Positions 1 to 8,480 of a stretch of DNA of 11,272 bases are shown here, piece by piece (position 1 is the stretch's first letter; every line of letters starts with the position of its first letter). The stretch comes from an uncultured Rubellimicrobium sp. (GTDB taxonomy: Bacteria > Pseudomonadota > Alphaproteobacteria > Rhodobacterales > Rhodobacteraceae). The notes beneath the pieces are model-generated. The model searched no databases and was not told where the DNA came from. It worked only from the letters and a program-made list of their open reading frames with translations. Location of the stretch: assembly GCA_902805995.1 (NCBI GenBank), contig CADCUU010000442.1, positions 1-11,272 of the forward strand, given 5' to 3'. The translations under genes and the position numbers were made by a program.

Positions 1-857
1 GGGGTCGCACGGATCTTGCCGCGCCGCTCCCCCGTGGGGGGACGGCGCTACGATTCGAGGCTACGAAGATGGCTGCGCTCGATATCCATATGCTGGGCCG
101 CACGGGAGCCGAATCCGACTGGCCCGAAGGCGTTCGCGCCCGGGCCCGGGCTTGGTTCGATGCGGCCAGCCCTGGTGAACGGGACATGCTGATGGCCGCG
201 GTCATGGCGGGCCTGCCCGGGGCCTACGATCGCTACGACATCCCTGGCCTTCAAGCGGCGCTGGAGCGCTGGACCGGCGCGGACCGTGACTCGCTCCGCG
301 CTGCGCTGGCCCGCTTCCTGACCGAGGTGGTTCCGGCGGCCGAAGAGCTTGGCGTCCGGCTCTGCGTCCATCCGGACGATCCGCCGCGCGACCTTCTGGG
401 CCTGCCACGGATCGTCTCCGGAGGGGAGGATATCGCTTGGCTGCTGGCGCAGGCCGACAGTCCCGCGAACGGCCTGACCCTTTGCGCCGGCTCGCTTGGC
501 GCGGGCCCCGCAAACGACCCCGTCGCGATTGCCAAGGATTTCTCCGACCGCATCGCCTTCGCGCATCTGCGCAATGTGACGAAAGAGCCGGACGGATCGT
601 TCCAGGAGGCCGAGCACCTGGGCGGGGACACCGACATGGTCGCCCTGATCGGCGTTCTGCTGGCCGAGGAGCGGCGTCGGCGCGAGGCAGGCCGGCCCGA
701 CCACACGATCCCGTTCCGTCCGGATCACGGCCACCACATTCTGGGCGATGATGCGCTCCGCACACACCCCGGCTATCCGCTTGCCGGACGACTGCGTGGT
801 CTGGCCGAGTTGAGGGGCGTGGCGAAGGCTCTGGAGCACGCTGAAATGCGAGCTTGA
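1..857 (+). CDS. uxuA: Mannonate dehydratase, 5'-truncated by window edge
   Basis: UxuA dehydrates D-mannonate to 2-keto-3-deoxy-D-gluconate in cytoplasmic hexuronate catabolism. The frame is open from base 3 and stops with TGA at 855-857, giving 284 visible residues of a family usually 350-400 long. The ATG at 69 is not the start: the codons before it (3-68) already encode the family's R-T-D-L...LRF stretch, so the true start is upstream of the window. Recognisable family motifs are CVHPDDPP (His codon 369), LTLCAGS (Cys codon 483), FAHLRN (His codon 564) and RPDHGHH (Asp/His codons from 723), followed by HPGYPLAGR with its Tyr at 774. By family knowledge these supply the metal ligands and the active-site Tyr; all are present, so the enzyme looks functional. 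The C-terminus matches the family's RLRGLAE-RGV ending. The next gene on this strand starts about 127 bp later in a lower-GC segment, so operon membership is uncertain. Confidence 0.93.
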   Translation, partial: GRTDLAAPLPRGGTALRFEATKMAALDIHMLGRTGAESDWPEGVRARARAWFDAASPGERDMLMAAVMAGLPGAYDRYDIPGLQAALERWTGADRDSLRAALARFLTEVVPAAEELGVRLCVHPDDPPRDLLGLPRIVSGGEDIAWLLAQADSPANGLTLCAGSLGAGPANDPVAIAKDFSDRIAFAHLRNVTKEPDGSFQEAEHLGGDTDMVALIGVLLAEERRRREAGRPDHTIPFRPDHGHHILGDDALRTHPGYPLAGRLRGLAELRGVAKALEHAEMRA

Positions 858-974
858 TCCGTCCCTGGCCACCGCCTTGCGAAGCAGCACGTAGGTGTCG
901 AGGGAACCTCCAGACTGGTGCAGCTGCATCGGCTGGAAGAGTGGAAGATACCGACTCGAAGCACGTCAGAATGC

Positions 975-978
975 GAGG
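975..978 (+). promoter_or_regulatory. Ribosome-binding site deciding the GTG start at 985
   Basis: GAGG lies six bases upstream of GTG 985. It supports that start over the GTG at 895, whose extra N-terminal 30 residues do not resemble the Gfo/Idh/MocA family. Confidence 0.5.
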
Positions 979-984
979 TTCCAA

Positions 985-2028
985 GTGACAAGACGGCGTA
1001 TCGCGCTCATCGGGCTCGGGATGGCGGTGACACCACACGCCCGTAGTCTCATCGACCTTCAGGAGCGCGCCGAGGTGGCGTATGCTTTCAGTCCGACGGC
1101 TGCGCGACGGGAGGCCTTTGCGTCCCAGTTCCCGTTTCCACTATGCGCTGACCTCGACGCCATAATTCAAGACAGCAGCGTCGACGCTGCGATCGTGCTC
1201 ACGCCTGCCAACACGCATCTCGACATCGTCCAGCGATGCGCCGAGGTCGGCAAGCATGTTCTCCTGGAAAAGCCAGTCGAGATCACCACAGAACGTGCCA
1301 CACAACTCGTTGAGATATGCGAACAAAGTGGGGTGACGCTCGGGATCGTCTTGCAGCACCGATTCAGGCCGGCCAGCATCCGGCTCGCCGAGTTGCTGCG
1401 TGAAGGCACACTCGGTGAGATTGTCAGCTGCTCAACCACGATAGAGCTGTGGCGACCGCAGAGTTACTACGATGAGCCTGGTCGTGGCTCCTTTGCGCGC
1501 GATGGCGGTGGTGTCCTGATCTCGCAAGGCATCCACACGTTGGACCTGATGCTGAGTCTTGTGGGCCCAGTCGCCGAGGTTTGCGGCTACGCGACTACGT
1601 CGCCAGTGCATCGAATGGAAACAGAAGATCTGGTCATGGCGGCGCTACGCTACGAAAGCGGAGCTCTTGGGACGGTGATCGCCACGACCGCCGCATATCC
1701 GGGCTTTCCAGAGCGCATCCGCATCGTCGGTCGCTATGGGACGGCGACGCTGGAGGGACCGAGCCTTGAGGTCGCCTTCCATGATGGGCGGACCGAGAAG
1801 GTTCACTCACAAACGACCGCGGGCGGGACTGGCGCCGATCCCATGGCGTTTCCACACGACTGGCATCGCGGGCTCATCGAGGACTTCCTTGACGCGCTGG
1901 ATCAGGATCGCCCGCCTCAGGTGACAGGCCGCGAAGCCTTAAAGGCGCATCATCTTATCGATGCTCTGATCAACGCCGAAAGCTCCGTCGGAGATATCCG
2001 GTTCGGAGCGGGCACGAACTCTGCCTAG
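985..2028 (+). CDS. Gfo/Idh/MocA-family NAD(P)-dependent oxidoreductase
   Basis: This is a probable cytoplasmic NAD(P)-dependent dehydrogenase acting on a sugar, sugar acid or inositol-like polyol; the exact substrate cannot be read from sequence. From the GTG at 985 it is 347 aa, normal for the family. It has an N-terminal Rossmann start (RRIALIGLG, residues 4-12), the catalytic-Lys motif EKP at 95-97, and the C-terminal-domain motif GGGVLISQGIHTLD at 174-187 with its His. The frame stays open up to 895, but those 30 extra residues resemble nothing in the family. GTG 985 has a GAGG six bases upstream and begins right at the Rossmann fold, so I prefer it. Sample 60-base blocks at 1261-1320 and 1381-1440 count 52% and 62% GC, against 68% at 3121-3180. 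A transposase remnant follows downstream. Both hint that the gene arrived separately from its neighbours. Confidence 0.87.
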   Translation: MTRRRIALIGLGMAVTPHARSLIDLQERAEVAYAFSPTAARREAFASQFPFPLCADLDAIIQDSSVDAAIVLTPANTHLDIVQRCAEVGKHVLLEKPVEITTERATQLVEICEQSGVTLGIVLQHRFRPASIRLAELLREGTLGEIVSCSTTIELWRPQSYYDEPGRGSFARDGGGVLISQGIHTLDLMLSLVGPVAEVCGYATTSPVHRMETEDLVMAALRYESGALGTVIATTAAYPGFPERIRIVGRYGTATLEGPSLEVAFHDGRTEKVHSQTTAGGTGADPMAFPHDWHRGLIEDFLDALDQDRPPQVTGREALKAHHLIDALINAESSVGDIRFGAGTNSA

Positions 2029-2096
2029 CCTTCGATCATAGTCCAGCATAGCCCGCTCCGGCGCTTCGAAATCTCGCCGGTGGTGATCCGCTTGGC

Positions 2097-2117
2097 AGTC
2101 GTACCGTTTGTACGACT
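2097..2117. repeat. Perfect inverted repeat, 8-bp arms, 5-base centre
   Basis: The arms are AGTCGTAC (2097-2104) and GTACGACT (2110-2117), separated by CGTTT. It lies 69 bp after the oxidoreductase stop codon and just beyond the 3' end of the transposase remnant. No T-run follows on either strand, so it is a poor candidate for an intrinsic terminator. It could be an operator-like site, a hairpin in the oxidoreductase mRNA tail, or a scar of insertion/deletion. The repeat is directly visible; its role is unknown. Confidence 0.45.
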
Positions 2118-2128
2118 CACGCTTCCAA

Positions 2129-2299
2129 TTACGAAGTCGAGAACCTCCTAAACGCCTCGGGCCCGCCGTTCTCTTCAATGTCGGCGCAGCAGTAGAAGGT
2201 GGTCCTCGGGATGCCGAGCTTCTTCAGGGTGCATCGGACCGGCAGATGCGGCTCCCCACGATCCGTCATCTCGGCCTTATCGGATACCGGGTACCGCAT
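2129..2299 (-). pseudogene. IS3-type transposase (orfB) remnant, N-terminus only
   Basis: On the minus strand an ATG at 2299 opens a 56-codon frame ending at TAA (2129-2131). It begins MRYPVSDKAE and continues HLPVRCTLKKLGIPRTTFY, then GGPEAF. From memory this matches the N-terminal helix-turn-helix region of IS3-family orfB transposases (MRYPASEK...HLP-R-TL-KLGIPR-TFYRWYDRY...GGPEAL). The intact protein is over 300 aa and carries a DDE integrase domain that is absent here. Degeneration also shows inside the fragment: the usual RWYDRY is replaced by CCADIE. Just upstream, 2340-2308 reads LMLKKHERLWD, which may be the decayed tail of orfA (family form near LELKKSDELLG); that part is tentative. 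The fragment is dead and marks past insertion and rearrangement between the uxuA/oxidoreductase block and the ABC operon. Confidence 0.75.
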
Positions 2300-2319
2300 G
2301 CGCCGCCGTCCCAGAGCCG

Positions 2320-2340
2320 CTCATGCTTCTTGAGCATAAG
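2320..2340 (-). repeat. Imperfect hairpin downstream of the ABC operon
   Basis: On the minus strand CTTATGCT and AGCATGAG can pair as an 8-bp stem with one G-U wobble and a 5-base loop. It lies about 110 bp past the dual-ATPase stop codon. No U-tract follows, so it is at best a weak or factor-assisted transcription end, and it may be only a chance structure in insertion-sequence debris. Confidence 0.2.
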
Positions 2341-2449
2341 TCTATTGGGCAATGGACGAAAGAAGGCCTGCTGCGGACGACCGAAGGCGAATTCACAGAT
2401 CGTTCCGAGCGGAAGCCTAAGCTGAACTGCAATGCCCGGACCGATCTCC

Positions 2450-4061
<1,612 letters not shown>

Positions 4062-4069
<8 letters not shown>

Positions 4070-4994
4070 TGGAGCGTCCCCTCATTTCCAGGCGCCAGCG
4101 TTGCGTCGGGTCCAGCGCGATGCGCAGCCAGTTCGACAGGAGGTTCAGCGAAAGAGTGGTCAGGATGATCGCAAGGCCGGGCCAGAACGACAGCCACCAT
4201 GCCCGCGTCAGATGCTCCTTGCCCTGCGCGATCATCAGCCCCCACGTGATCTCGGGCGGCTGGATGCCGATGCCCAGGAAGGACAGGGCGCTCTCGGCCA
4301 GCATCACATAGGCGAAGTCCAGCGTTGCAATGGTCATCAGCGTGGGCAAGACGACCGGCAGGATGTGGCGGAGCACGATGCGGCGCGGCGATGCTCCCAT
4401 GACCCGGGCCGCGGACACGAACATGCGTTCGCGGATCTCCAGCACCTCGGCCCGGGTCGTGCGCAGGTAGACGGGGATGCGCGTGATCGCCAGCACGATG
4501 ATGACGTTGGTGACCGACGGGGACAGGATGTAGAGCACGATCACAGCGAGGAGGAGGGACGGGAAGGACATGATCACATCCGCCAGCCGCATGATCCCCT
4601 CACCCACGCGCCGGGATGCGTAACCGGCGACGAGGCCCAGGCTTGTCCCGATCAGCGCCGAGAAGAGAACCGCGCCCGCGGCGACCATGATCGTGTTCTG
4701 CGCGGCGACGATGATCCGCGCCAGGAGCGGTCGACCGAGCGAGTCGGCGCCGAGCCACCAAAGGATGCCGCGTTCCCAGTCGAACGGCGGCGCGTTGCGC
4801 CCGCGAAGGTTCTGCTTCTGCGCGACCTCGCCCAGCCAAGCCGGGCCAACCAGCGCCATGACGACAACGATCAGGAGGAAGATGGCCGCTATCAAGGCGA
4901 ACTTGTCGGCCCAGAGCATCCGCAGGAACCGCCGTAGCGCGCTGGGCTGGTCGGGGAGGGCCGTCCCGTCGGACGCCAGTGGCATGTTGCTCAT
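4062..4994 (-). CDS. ABC transporter permease, DppC/OppC type
   Basis: A 310-aa inner-membrane permease, the second of the pair forming the translocation channel. It has an OppC_N-like first segment (residues 20-50: an amphipathic stretch, then a long hydrophobic helix), then the family signature LGADSLGRPLLARI at 81-94, several hydrophobic helices, and the EAA-loop region at about 192-212 (FVSAARVMGAS...LRHILP) that contacts the ATPase. LGIGIQPPEITWG at 240-252 is typical of DppC proteins. The start at 4994 is supported by GAGGA 8 bases upstream; that Shine-Dalgarno shares bases with the TGA of the upstream permease gene (the string TGAGGA), so the two are probably coupled. The stop overlaps the start of the ATPase gene. 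The frame is open further upstream to 5414, but that part is antisense-like shadow inside the other permease gene. Confidence 0.95.
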
Positions 4995-5005
4995 GGACGG
5001 AGTCC

Positions 5006-5920
5006 TCAATGACGGATGCGCGGGTCGAGGGCCGCGTAGGTCAGGTCGATCAGCAGGTTCATCACGAAGATCGCCAAGGCCGTGACGATGATCGAGGCAA
5101 GCACCACGGTGAAGTCGCGCTGGAGGATGGAGTCGATCATGAGCTTGCCCACGCCCGGGAAGCCGAAGATCGTCTCGATCACGACAGCCCCGTTGAGGAG
5201 CGAGGCGGCCTGGTCGCCGATGACGGTGATGACCGGCAGCATGGCGTTGCGCAGCGCGTGGACGAAGATGATGGATCTGGTGCGAACGCCTTTGGCGCGG
5301 GCCGTCTTTACATAGGCCGACGAGAGCGTGCTGATCATCGAGCCGCGCACGACCTGCACGATAAGGCCGAAGGGCCGGATGAAGAGCACGGAGATCGGCA
5401 GGACCCAGTGCCACACCGTCCCGGTGCCGGAGGTGGGCAGCCAGCCCAGGCCCACGGCAAAGACCACGATGGCGACGATAGCGATCCAGAAGTCGGGCGC
5501 GGAGGCCGCGACCAGCGAGACGATGCCCGAGACACGGTCGAAGAAGCCTCCGACACGGAACGCCGCAAGGGAGCCCACGACGATGGCCGCCACGGTCACG
5601 AGGGTCATCGTGATAACGGCGAGCTGGAGGGTCCAGACGAAGGCCTCAAGCACCACGTCGATGGCGGGGCGGGCCTTGCGGATGGACTCGCCGAAGTCGA
5701 GCTGGACGAGGTCGCCCACATAGCGGCCGAACTGCACGATGAGGGAATCGTTCAGGCCGTAGATCTCCCGGAACTGCTCACGCATCGCGTCCGTCGCGTC
5801 GACGGGAAGGTAGAGGTCGGTCGGATCGCCCGTCAGCCGCGACAGGAAGAACACCAGAACGACAAGCCCCACCAGCGAGATCAAGCTGGCCACTGAGCGC
5901 TTTCGGATGAACTTCAGCAT
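5006..5920 (-). CDS. ABC transporter permease, DppB/OppB type
   Basis: A 304-aa inner-membrane permease. After a short basic N-terminus (MLKFIRKRS) comes a first transmembrane helix, then the extracytoplasmic stretch containing REIYGLNDSLIVQFGRYVG that is typical of DppB, then five further hydrophobic segments. The cytoplasmic EAA-type loop AYVKTARAKG begins near residue 202, followed by HALRNAMLPV. FGFPGVGKL at 252-260 and the C-terminal YAALDPRIRH are also family hallmarks. I chose ATG 5920 over the in-frame GTG at 5938 because GAGGA (minus strand, 5934-5930) sits 9 bases before it and the protein then starts with the usual ML-(F/Y)I-(R/K)R pattern. The preceding gene in the operon, the binding protein, ends 60 bp upstream, and the gap carries a strong stem-loop. 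Confidence 0.95.
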   Translation of the reverse strand: MLKFIRKRSVASLISLVGLVVLVFFLSRLTGDPTDLYLPVDATDAMREQFREIYGLNDSLIVQFGRYVGDLVQLDFGESIRKARPAIDVVLEAFVWTLQLAVITMTLVTVAAIVVGSLAAFRVGGFFDRVSGIVSLVAASAPDFWIAIVAIVVFAVGLGWLPTSGTGTVWHWVLPISVLFIRPFGLIVQVVRGSMISTLSSAYVKTARAKGVRTRSIIFVHALRNAMLPVITVIGDQAASLLNGAVVIETIFGFPGVGKLMIDSILQRDFTVVLASIIVTALAIFVMNLLIDLTYAALDPRIRH

Positions 5921-5947
5921 GGTAGGGCGTCCTCGCACCAGAGAGGC

Positions 5948-5974
5948 GGGCGCGGGAGAAGGTCCCCCGCGCCC
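5948..5974 (-). other. GC-rich intercistronic stem-loop after the binding-protein gene
   Basis: GGGCGCGGG (5948-5956) and CCCGCGCCC (5966-5974) form a perfect 9-bp all-GC stem with a 9-base loop in the 60-bp gap between the binding-protein stop and the first permease. No U-tract follows, so it does not look like a full intrinsic terminator. In binding-protein-dependent ABC operons such hairpins commonly block 3' decay and raise binding-protein mRNA relative to the permeases. That role is inferred here. Confidence 0.6.
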
Positions 5975-5980
5975 CCGGCA

Positions 5981-7489
5981 TCATTCCTTGAAGCCGATTT
6001 CCGACAGCTGAAGCTGCGAGTTGGTGGCGATGGTCGGCGTCCAGTCGATGTTCTCGGCCACTCGGGCGAAACCGACCATGTGGAACAGGGGGATGTCCGC
6101 CGCGATCTCGTCGTGGACATAGGCCTGCAGCTCCGACCAGAGCGCGTTCCGCTCCTCGCCCGTCGCCGCCGACGCACGGGTGATCAGATCATCCACGTTC
6201 GGATCCGCGATGCCGGACTGGCGCCCTTCGGAGTGGTACTTGAAGTAGGCCGAGAAGCTCGGGTCGCCCATGCGGTTGTCGTGCATCGCCGCGATCATGT
6301 AGACGCCGCGGTCGGTCGGGTACGGCTTCGAGTAGTAGACCTCGTGCTCAGCCACCTCGACCATCTGCAGCTCGACGGTGAACCCCGCCTCCTGCAGCAT
6401 CTGCTGGATGGCCTCCATCACTTCGGTGACGTTCGGGAAGTTCGCGGTGCGGGCGATGATGGTGATCGGCGTGTCGACCGGCACCCCGTCGGCGCGCGCC
6501 TCCTCCAGAAGCGCCTGAGCGCCTTCCGGATCGTAGGCCGGCACCTGCACGTCGGGGTTCCATCCCTGGGTCGTCGGCCCGTAGAGCGCCGTCGCCAGGA
6601 GCGCGTCCTGCGGGACCAGCGTGCCGATGAAGGCTTCGCGGTCGATGGCCATCTTGAGCGCCTGGCGCACCCGAAGGTCGTCCATCGGGGCCTGGGACGT
6701 GTCGAGCCGGAGGTAGACGGTCTCGGAGTTCAGGTAGGAAACGTCCGTTGCTGGATTGGTGGCGTCGTCCTGGGAGATCGTGGGCGCAATGTCGGCCTCG
6801 CCAGCCTCGATCATCGCGGCGCGCACGGCGGGGTCGGTACGGACGACATAGGTCGCCTGCGTGACTTCGGGCGCCGTGCCCCAGTAGTCGTCGCGACGGG
6901 TGAGGACGATCTGCTGGCCCGGGGACCATTCGCTGAGCACATAAGGGCCGGTGCCGATCGGATCGCGAACGAACTCGATGGGGGTCTCCGACGGCACGAT
7001 CGTCACGAGCGACAGAAGAAGCGGCAGGATCGGCTGCACCGGGTCCACCACGAAGTCGATCGTATGGTCATCAACGACATTTGCCGTAACCGTCATGCCG
7101 CCGAAGTAGCGCGCCGCCTCGCAGGTAATGGTCGGGTCGAAGACCCGGTCGAACGAGTGCTTGACGTCGTTGGCGTCGAAGGTCGACCCGTCCGAGAACG
7201 TGACGCCCTTGCGCAGCGTGAAGCGCCAGCTGCCGTCCTCCTGCTGCTCCCATGCCTCGGCGAGGCGGGGCATCAGGCCCTGGTCGCCGCGCACGTCGAG
7301 CTCGGTCAGCGTCTCGTTGACGTTGCCCAGGATCACCCGTCCGATGTTGGAGCGCGTCGCCATGCAGGGCTCCATGACATCGACCTCTTCGTTGAGGACG
7401 ATGGTGACCGCCTTGTCGTCCTGCGCCCAGGCGGGCGTCAGGCTTGTGGCGAGCATGAGTGCCCCCCAGGTCATCACTCTTCCGAACAT
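5981..7489 (-). CDS. Periplasmic ABC solute-binding protein, family 5 (SBP_bac_5)
   Basis: A 502-aa binding protein that captures the transported substrate in the periplasm and delivers it to the two permeases. It starts with a Sec signal peptide: charged MFGR, a hydrophobic core, then TPAWA|QDD, with cleavage expected after residue 22. There is no lipobox cysteine, so it should be soluble in the periplasm. Residues 75-115 (RLAEAWEQQEDGSWRFTLRKG...DANDVKHSFDR) and GTGPY at 179-183 are hallmarks of the DppA/OppA/NikA-type family. Cys 42 and Cys 123 could form a disulphide. This family binds peptides but also nickel, opines and plant or algal oligosaccharides, so the ligand cannot be assigned. 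The start is fixed by the signal peptide and by GGGAGG with about 7 bases of spacing; the open frame continuing upstream to 7714 is antisense-like and not used. Confidence 0.95.
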   Translation of the reverse strand: MFGRVMTWGALMLATSLTPAWAQDDKAVTIVLNEEVDVMEPCMATRSNIGRVILGNVNETLTELDVRGDQGLMPRLAEAWEQQEDGSWRFTLRKGVTFSDGSTFDANDVKHSFDRVFDPTITCEAARYFGGMTVTANVVDDHTIDFVVDPVQPILPLLLSLVTIVPSETPIEFVRDPIGTGPYVLSEWSPGQQIVLTRRDDYWGTAPEVTQATYVVRTDPAVRAAMIEAGEADIAPTISQDDATNPATDVSYLNSETVYLRLDTSQAPMDDLRVRQALKMAIDREAFIGTLVPQDALLATALYGPTTQGWNPDVQVPAYDPEGAQALLEEARADGVPVDTPITIIARTANFPNVTEVMEAIQQMLQEAGFTVELQMVEVAEHEVYYSKPYPTDRGVYMIAAMHDNRMGDPSFSAYFKYHSEGRQSGIADPNVDDLITRASAATGEERNALWSELQAYVHDEIAADIPLFHMVGFARVAENIDWTPTIATNSQLQLSEIGFKE

Positions 7490-7496
7490 GTGTCTT

Positions 7497-7501
7497 CCTC
7501 C
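7497..7501 (-). promoter_or_regulatory. Strong ribosome-binding site of the solute-binding protein
   Basis: GGAGG on the minus strand, within GGGAGGAAG, lies 7 bases before ATG 7489. It is the strongest Shine-Dalgarno of the operon, as expected for a highly expressed binding protein. It lies in the 22-bp gap after the DMT transporter gene. Confidence 0.6.
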
Positions 7502-7511
7502 CAGATGACGA

Positions 7512-8417
7512 TCAGAGTTTGTTATTGGCTCCGGGCATGGCGGCCCGTGAGCTTCGCAAGGCCAGCAAGGCCGACCCGCAGATGATGGCGCCGCCGAGCC
7601 AGGTCGCCGGACCGGCCACTTCCCCGAACAGGACGTAAGCGGCTGCGGCGACCAGCGGCAGCCGCAGGAAGTCGACGGGCGCCACGATATTCGCGGGAGC
7701 CAGGCTGAAGGCATGGGTCATGAGCGACATGTTGGCCGCGCCCAGGACGCCTTGGACCATCAGCAGACCGCCTTCCCAAAGCGTCGGCGTCGTCCAGACG
7801 AGCAGCGCCGGAATCAGCGCCATGGGCGCGGTCAGGAGCAGGTTCCAGGCCACCAGCGTATCCGTCCGGTCGCCGGACGACATGGTCTTGAGCATGAGCT
7901 GGATGAGCGCCGTGAGCATCGCCCCGATCAGCGCGAAGCCCATGCCCATGGTCAGCCCGCCGTCGGGACGGACCACCAAGAGCGCGCCCAGGAAGCTGGC
8001 CAGAACGCAAAGGATCGTCAGGAGCCTCAGCCGCTCGCCCAGCATCGCTGCGGCACCGAGGACCACAAAGATGGGCGACGTGAAGGCGATCGCGGTCACG
8101 TCGGTCAGCTGGCCGTAGGAGAACGCCGCGAAGAAGGAGACCAGCGCGAGCAGCTTCAACCCCGCGCGCATTGCGTGCTGCCGCAGGGGAAAGGCCGTCC
8201 TGAGGACATCGGGCCGCACCGCAACCCAGGGCAGGATCGCAAGAGCGCCAAAGGCCGCCCGGAAGAAGCCGATCACGAAGGGATGCACTGATCCACCAAG
8301 CGCCCGCACGATTGCCGCATCCACGGCGGCGAGGGCGGCGGCGCTTGCCGCTAGCCCCACTGCGAGGGCCGCGGGCGCAGTTCTGCTGGCTTGGTGGGTC
8401 AAGCGCTCCTCCCGCAT
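7512..8417 (-). CDS. EamA/DMT-family membrane transporter
   Basis: A 301-aa integral inner-membrane protein with about ten hydrophobic segments arranged as two EamA-like halves. The first half starts near ALAVGLAASAAALAAVDAAI and includes FFRAAFGAL and TAIAFTSPIFV. The second repeats this pattern and ends FGEVAGPATWLGGAIICGSALL, the usual closing motif of drug/metabolite transporters. Members export or import metabolites such as amino acids, nucleobases or sugar-related compounds; the substrate is unknown. It is the first gene of the minus operon and ends 22 bp before the binding-protein start. I chose ATG 8417 because GGAGGA is 7 bases upstream and the protein then begins MREERLTHQ just before the first helix. 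Longer in-frame starts (8432, 8477) would run back through the Shine-Dalgarno or into the operator palindrome. Confidence 0.9.
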   Translation of the reverse strand: MREERLTHQASRTAPAALAVGLAASAAALAAVDAAIVRALGGSVHPFVIGFFRAAFGALAILPWVAVRPDVLRTAFPLRQHAMRAGLKLLALVSFFAAFSYGQLTDVTAIAFTSPIFVVLGAAAMLGERLRLLTILCVLASFLGALLVVRPDGGLTMGMGFALIGAMLTALIQLMLKTMSSGDRTDTLVAWNLLLTAPMALIPALLVWTTPTLWEGGLLMVQGVLGAANMSLMTHAFSLAPANIVAPVDFLRLPLVAAAAYVLFGEVAGPATWLGGAIICGSALLALRSSRAAMPGANNKL

Positions 8418-8424
8418 CCGAACA

Positions 8425-8430
8425 TCCTCC
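8425..8430 (-). promoter_or_regulatory. Ribosome-binding site deciding the DMT start at 8417
   Basis: GGAGGA on the minus strand has 7-base spacing to ATG 8417. Its quality is the main reason for rejecting the upstream in-frame ATGs. Confidence 0.6.
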
Positions 8431-8445
8431 ATGTTCGGCGCCCAG

Positions 8446-8474
8446 ACCATGCACAGCCAAAGATATCTTGTCAA
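8446..8474 (-). promoter_or_regulatory. Candidate sigma-70 promoter of the ABC/DMT operon
   Basis: On the minus strand a perfect TTGACA -35 box (8474-8469) is followed after 17 bases by CATGGT (8451-8446), a weak -10 (3 of 6 matches to TATAAT). The -35 box lies inside the 16-bp palindrome, so a protein bound there would block the promoter. The spacing and the exact -35 are in favour; the poor -10 keeps confidence low. Confidence 0.35.
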
Positions 8475-8480
8475 CAAGAT
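8465..8480. promoter_or_regulatory. Palindromic operator, GntR/FCD type
   Basis: ATCTTGTCAACAAGAT is a 16-bp perfect palindrome with 7-bp arms and a CA centre. The core TTGT-CA-ACAA resembles sites bound by FCD-subfamily GntR repressors, which control many sugar-acid catabolic and uptake operons. An overlapping 10-bp palindrome AAGATATCTT (8460-8469) shares the left arm, giving three copies of the AAGAT half-site. The site lies 48 bp upstream of the DMT start and about 170 bp upstream of the BNR-fold gene, in an AT-richer island, so one regulator could control both divergent operons. No regulator gene is in the window. Confidence 0.6.

Larger units (their letters stand above)
2029..2449. other. 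Gene-poor 421-bp gap with insertion-sequence debris
   Basis: No intact gene was found here on either strand. The gap lies between the convergent ends of the oxidoreductase gene (plus) and the dual-ATPase gene (minus). From left to right it holds a perfect 8-bp inverted repeat (2097-2117), a decayed transposase N-terminus (2129-2299, minus), possibly the tail of the preceding IS orfA (about 2308-2345, minus) and a hairpin (2320-2340). I could not identify terminal inverted repeats or a target-site duplication, so the element's original limits are unknown. Confidence 0.6.

Noticed and set aside
69..857. ATG 69 as the start of the mannonate dehydratase
   Set aside because: Codons 3-68 in the same frame encode conserved UxuA residues, so the gene is cut by the window rather than being short.
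48..929. Minus-strand open frame over uxuA, including the stretch near 860-930
   Set aside because: Most of it is antisense to uxuA. The part beyond the uxuA stop (QLHQSGGSLDTYVLLRKAV) reads a little like real protein, but I could not link it to any family or find a start or ribosome-binding site.
895..984. N-terminal extension of the Gfo/Idh/MocA gene from GTG 895
   Set aside because: The 30 extra residues are Trp/Cys/Arg-rich and unlike the family, and GTG 985 has a better-placed ribosome-binding site right before the Rossmann fold.
2403..2414. Small inverted repeat TTCCG-AG-CGGAA as a terminator of the ABC operon
   Set aside because: Only 5-bp arms with a 2-base loop, which cannot form a proper hairpin, and there is no U-tract.
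6080..7585. 501-codon plus-strand open frame antisense to the binding protein
   Set aside because: Its composition is dominated by Arg/His/Val/Asp without hydrophobic or domain pattern; the minus strand is a clear secreted family-5 binding protein.
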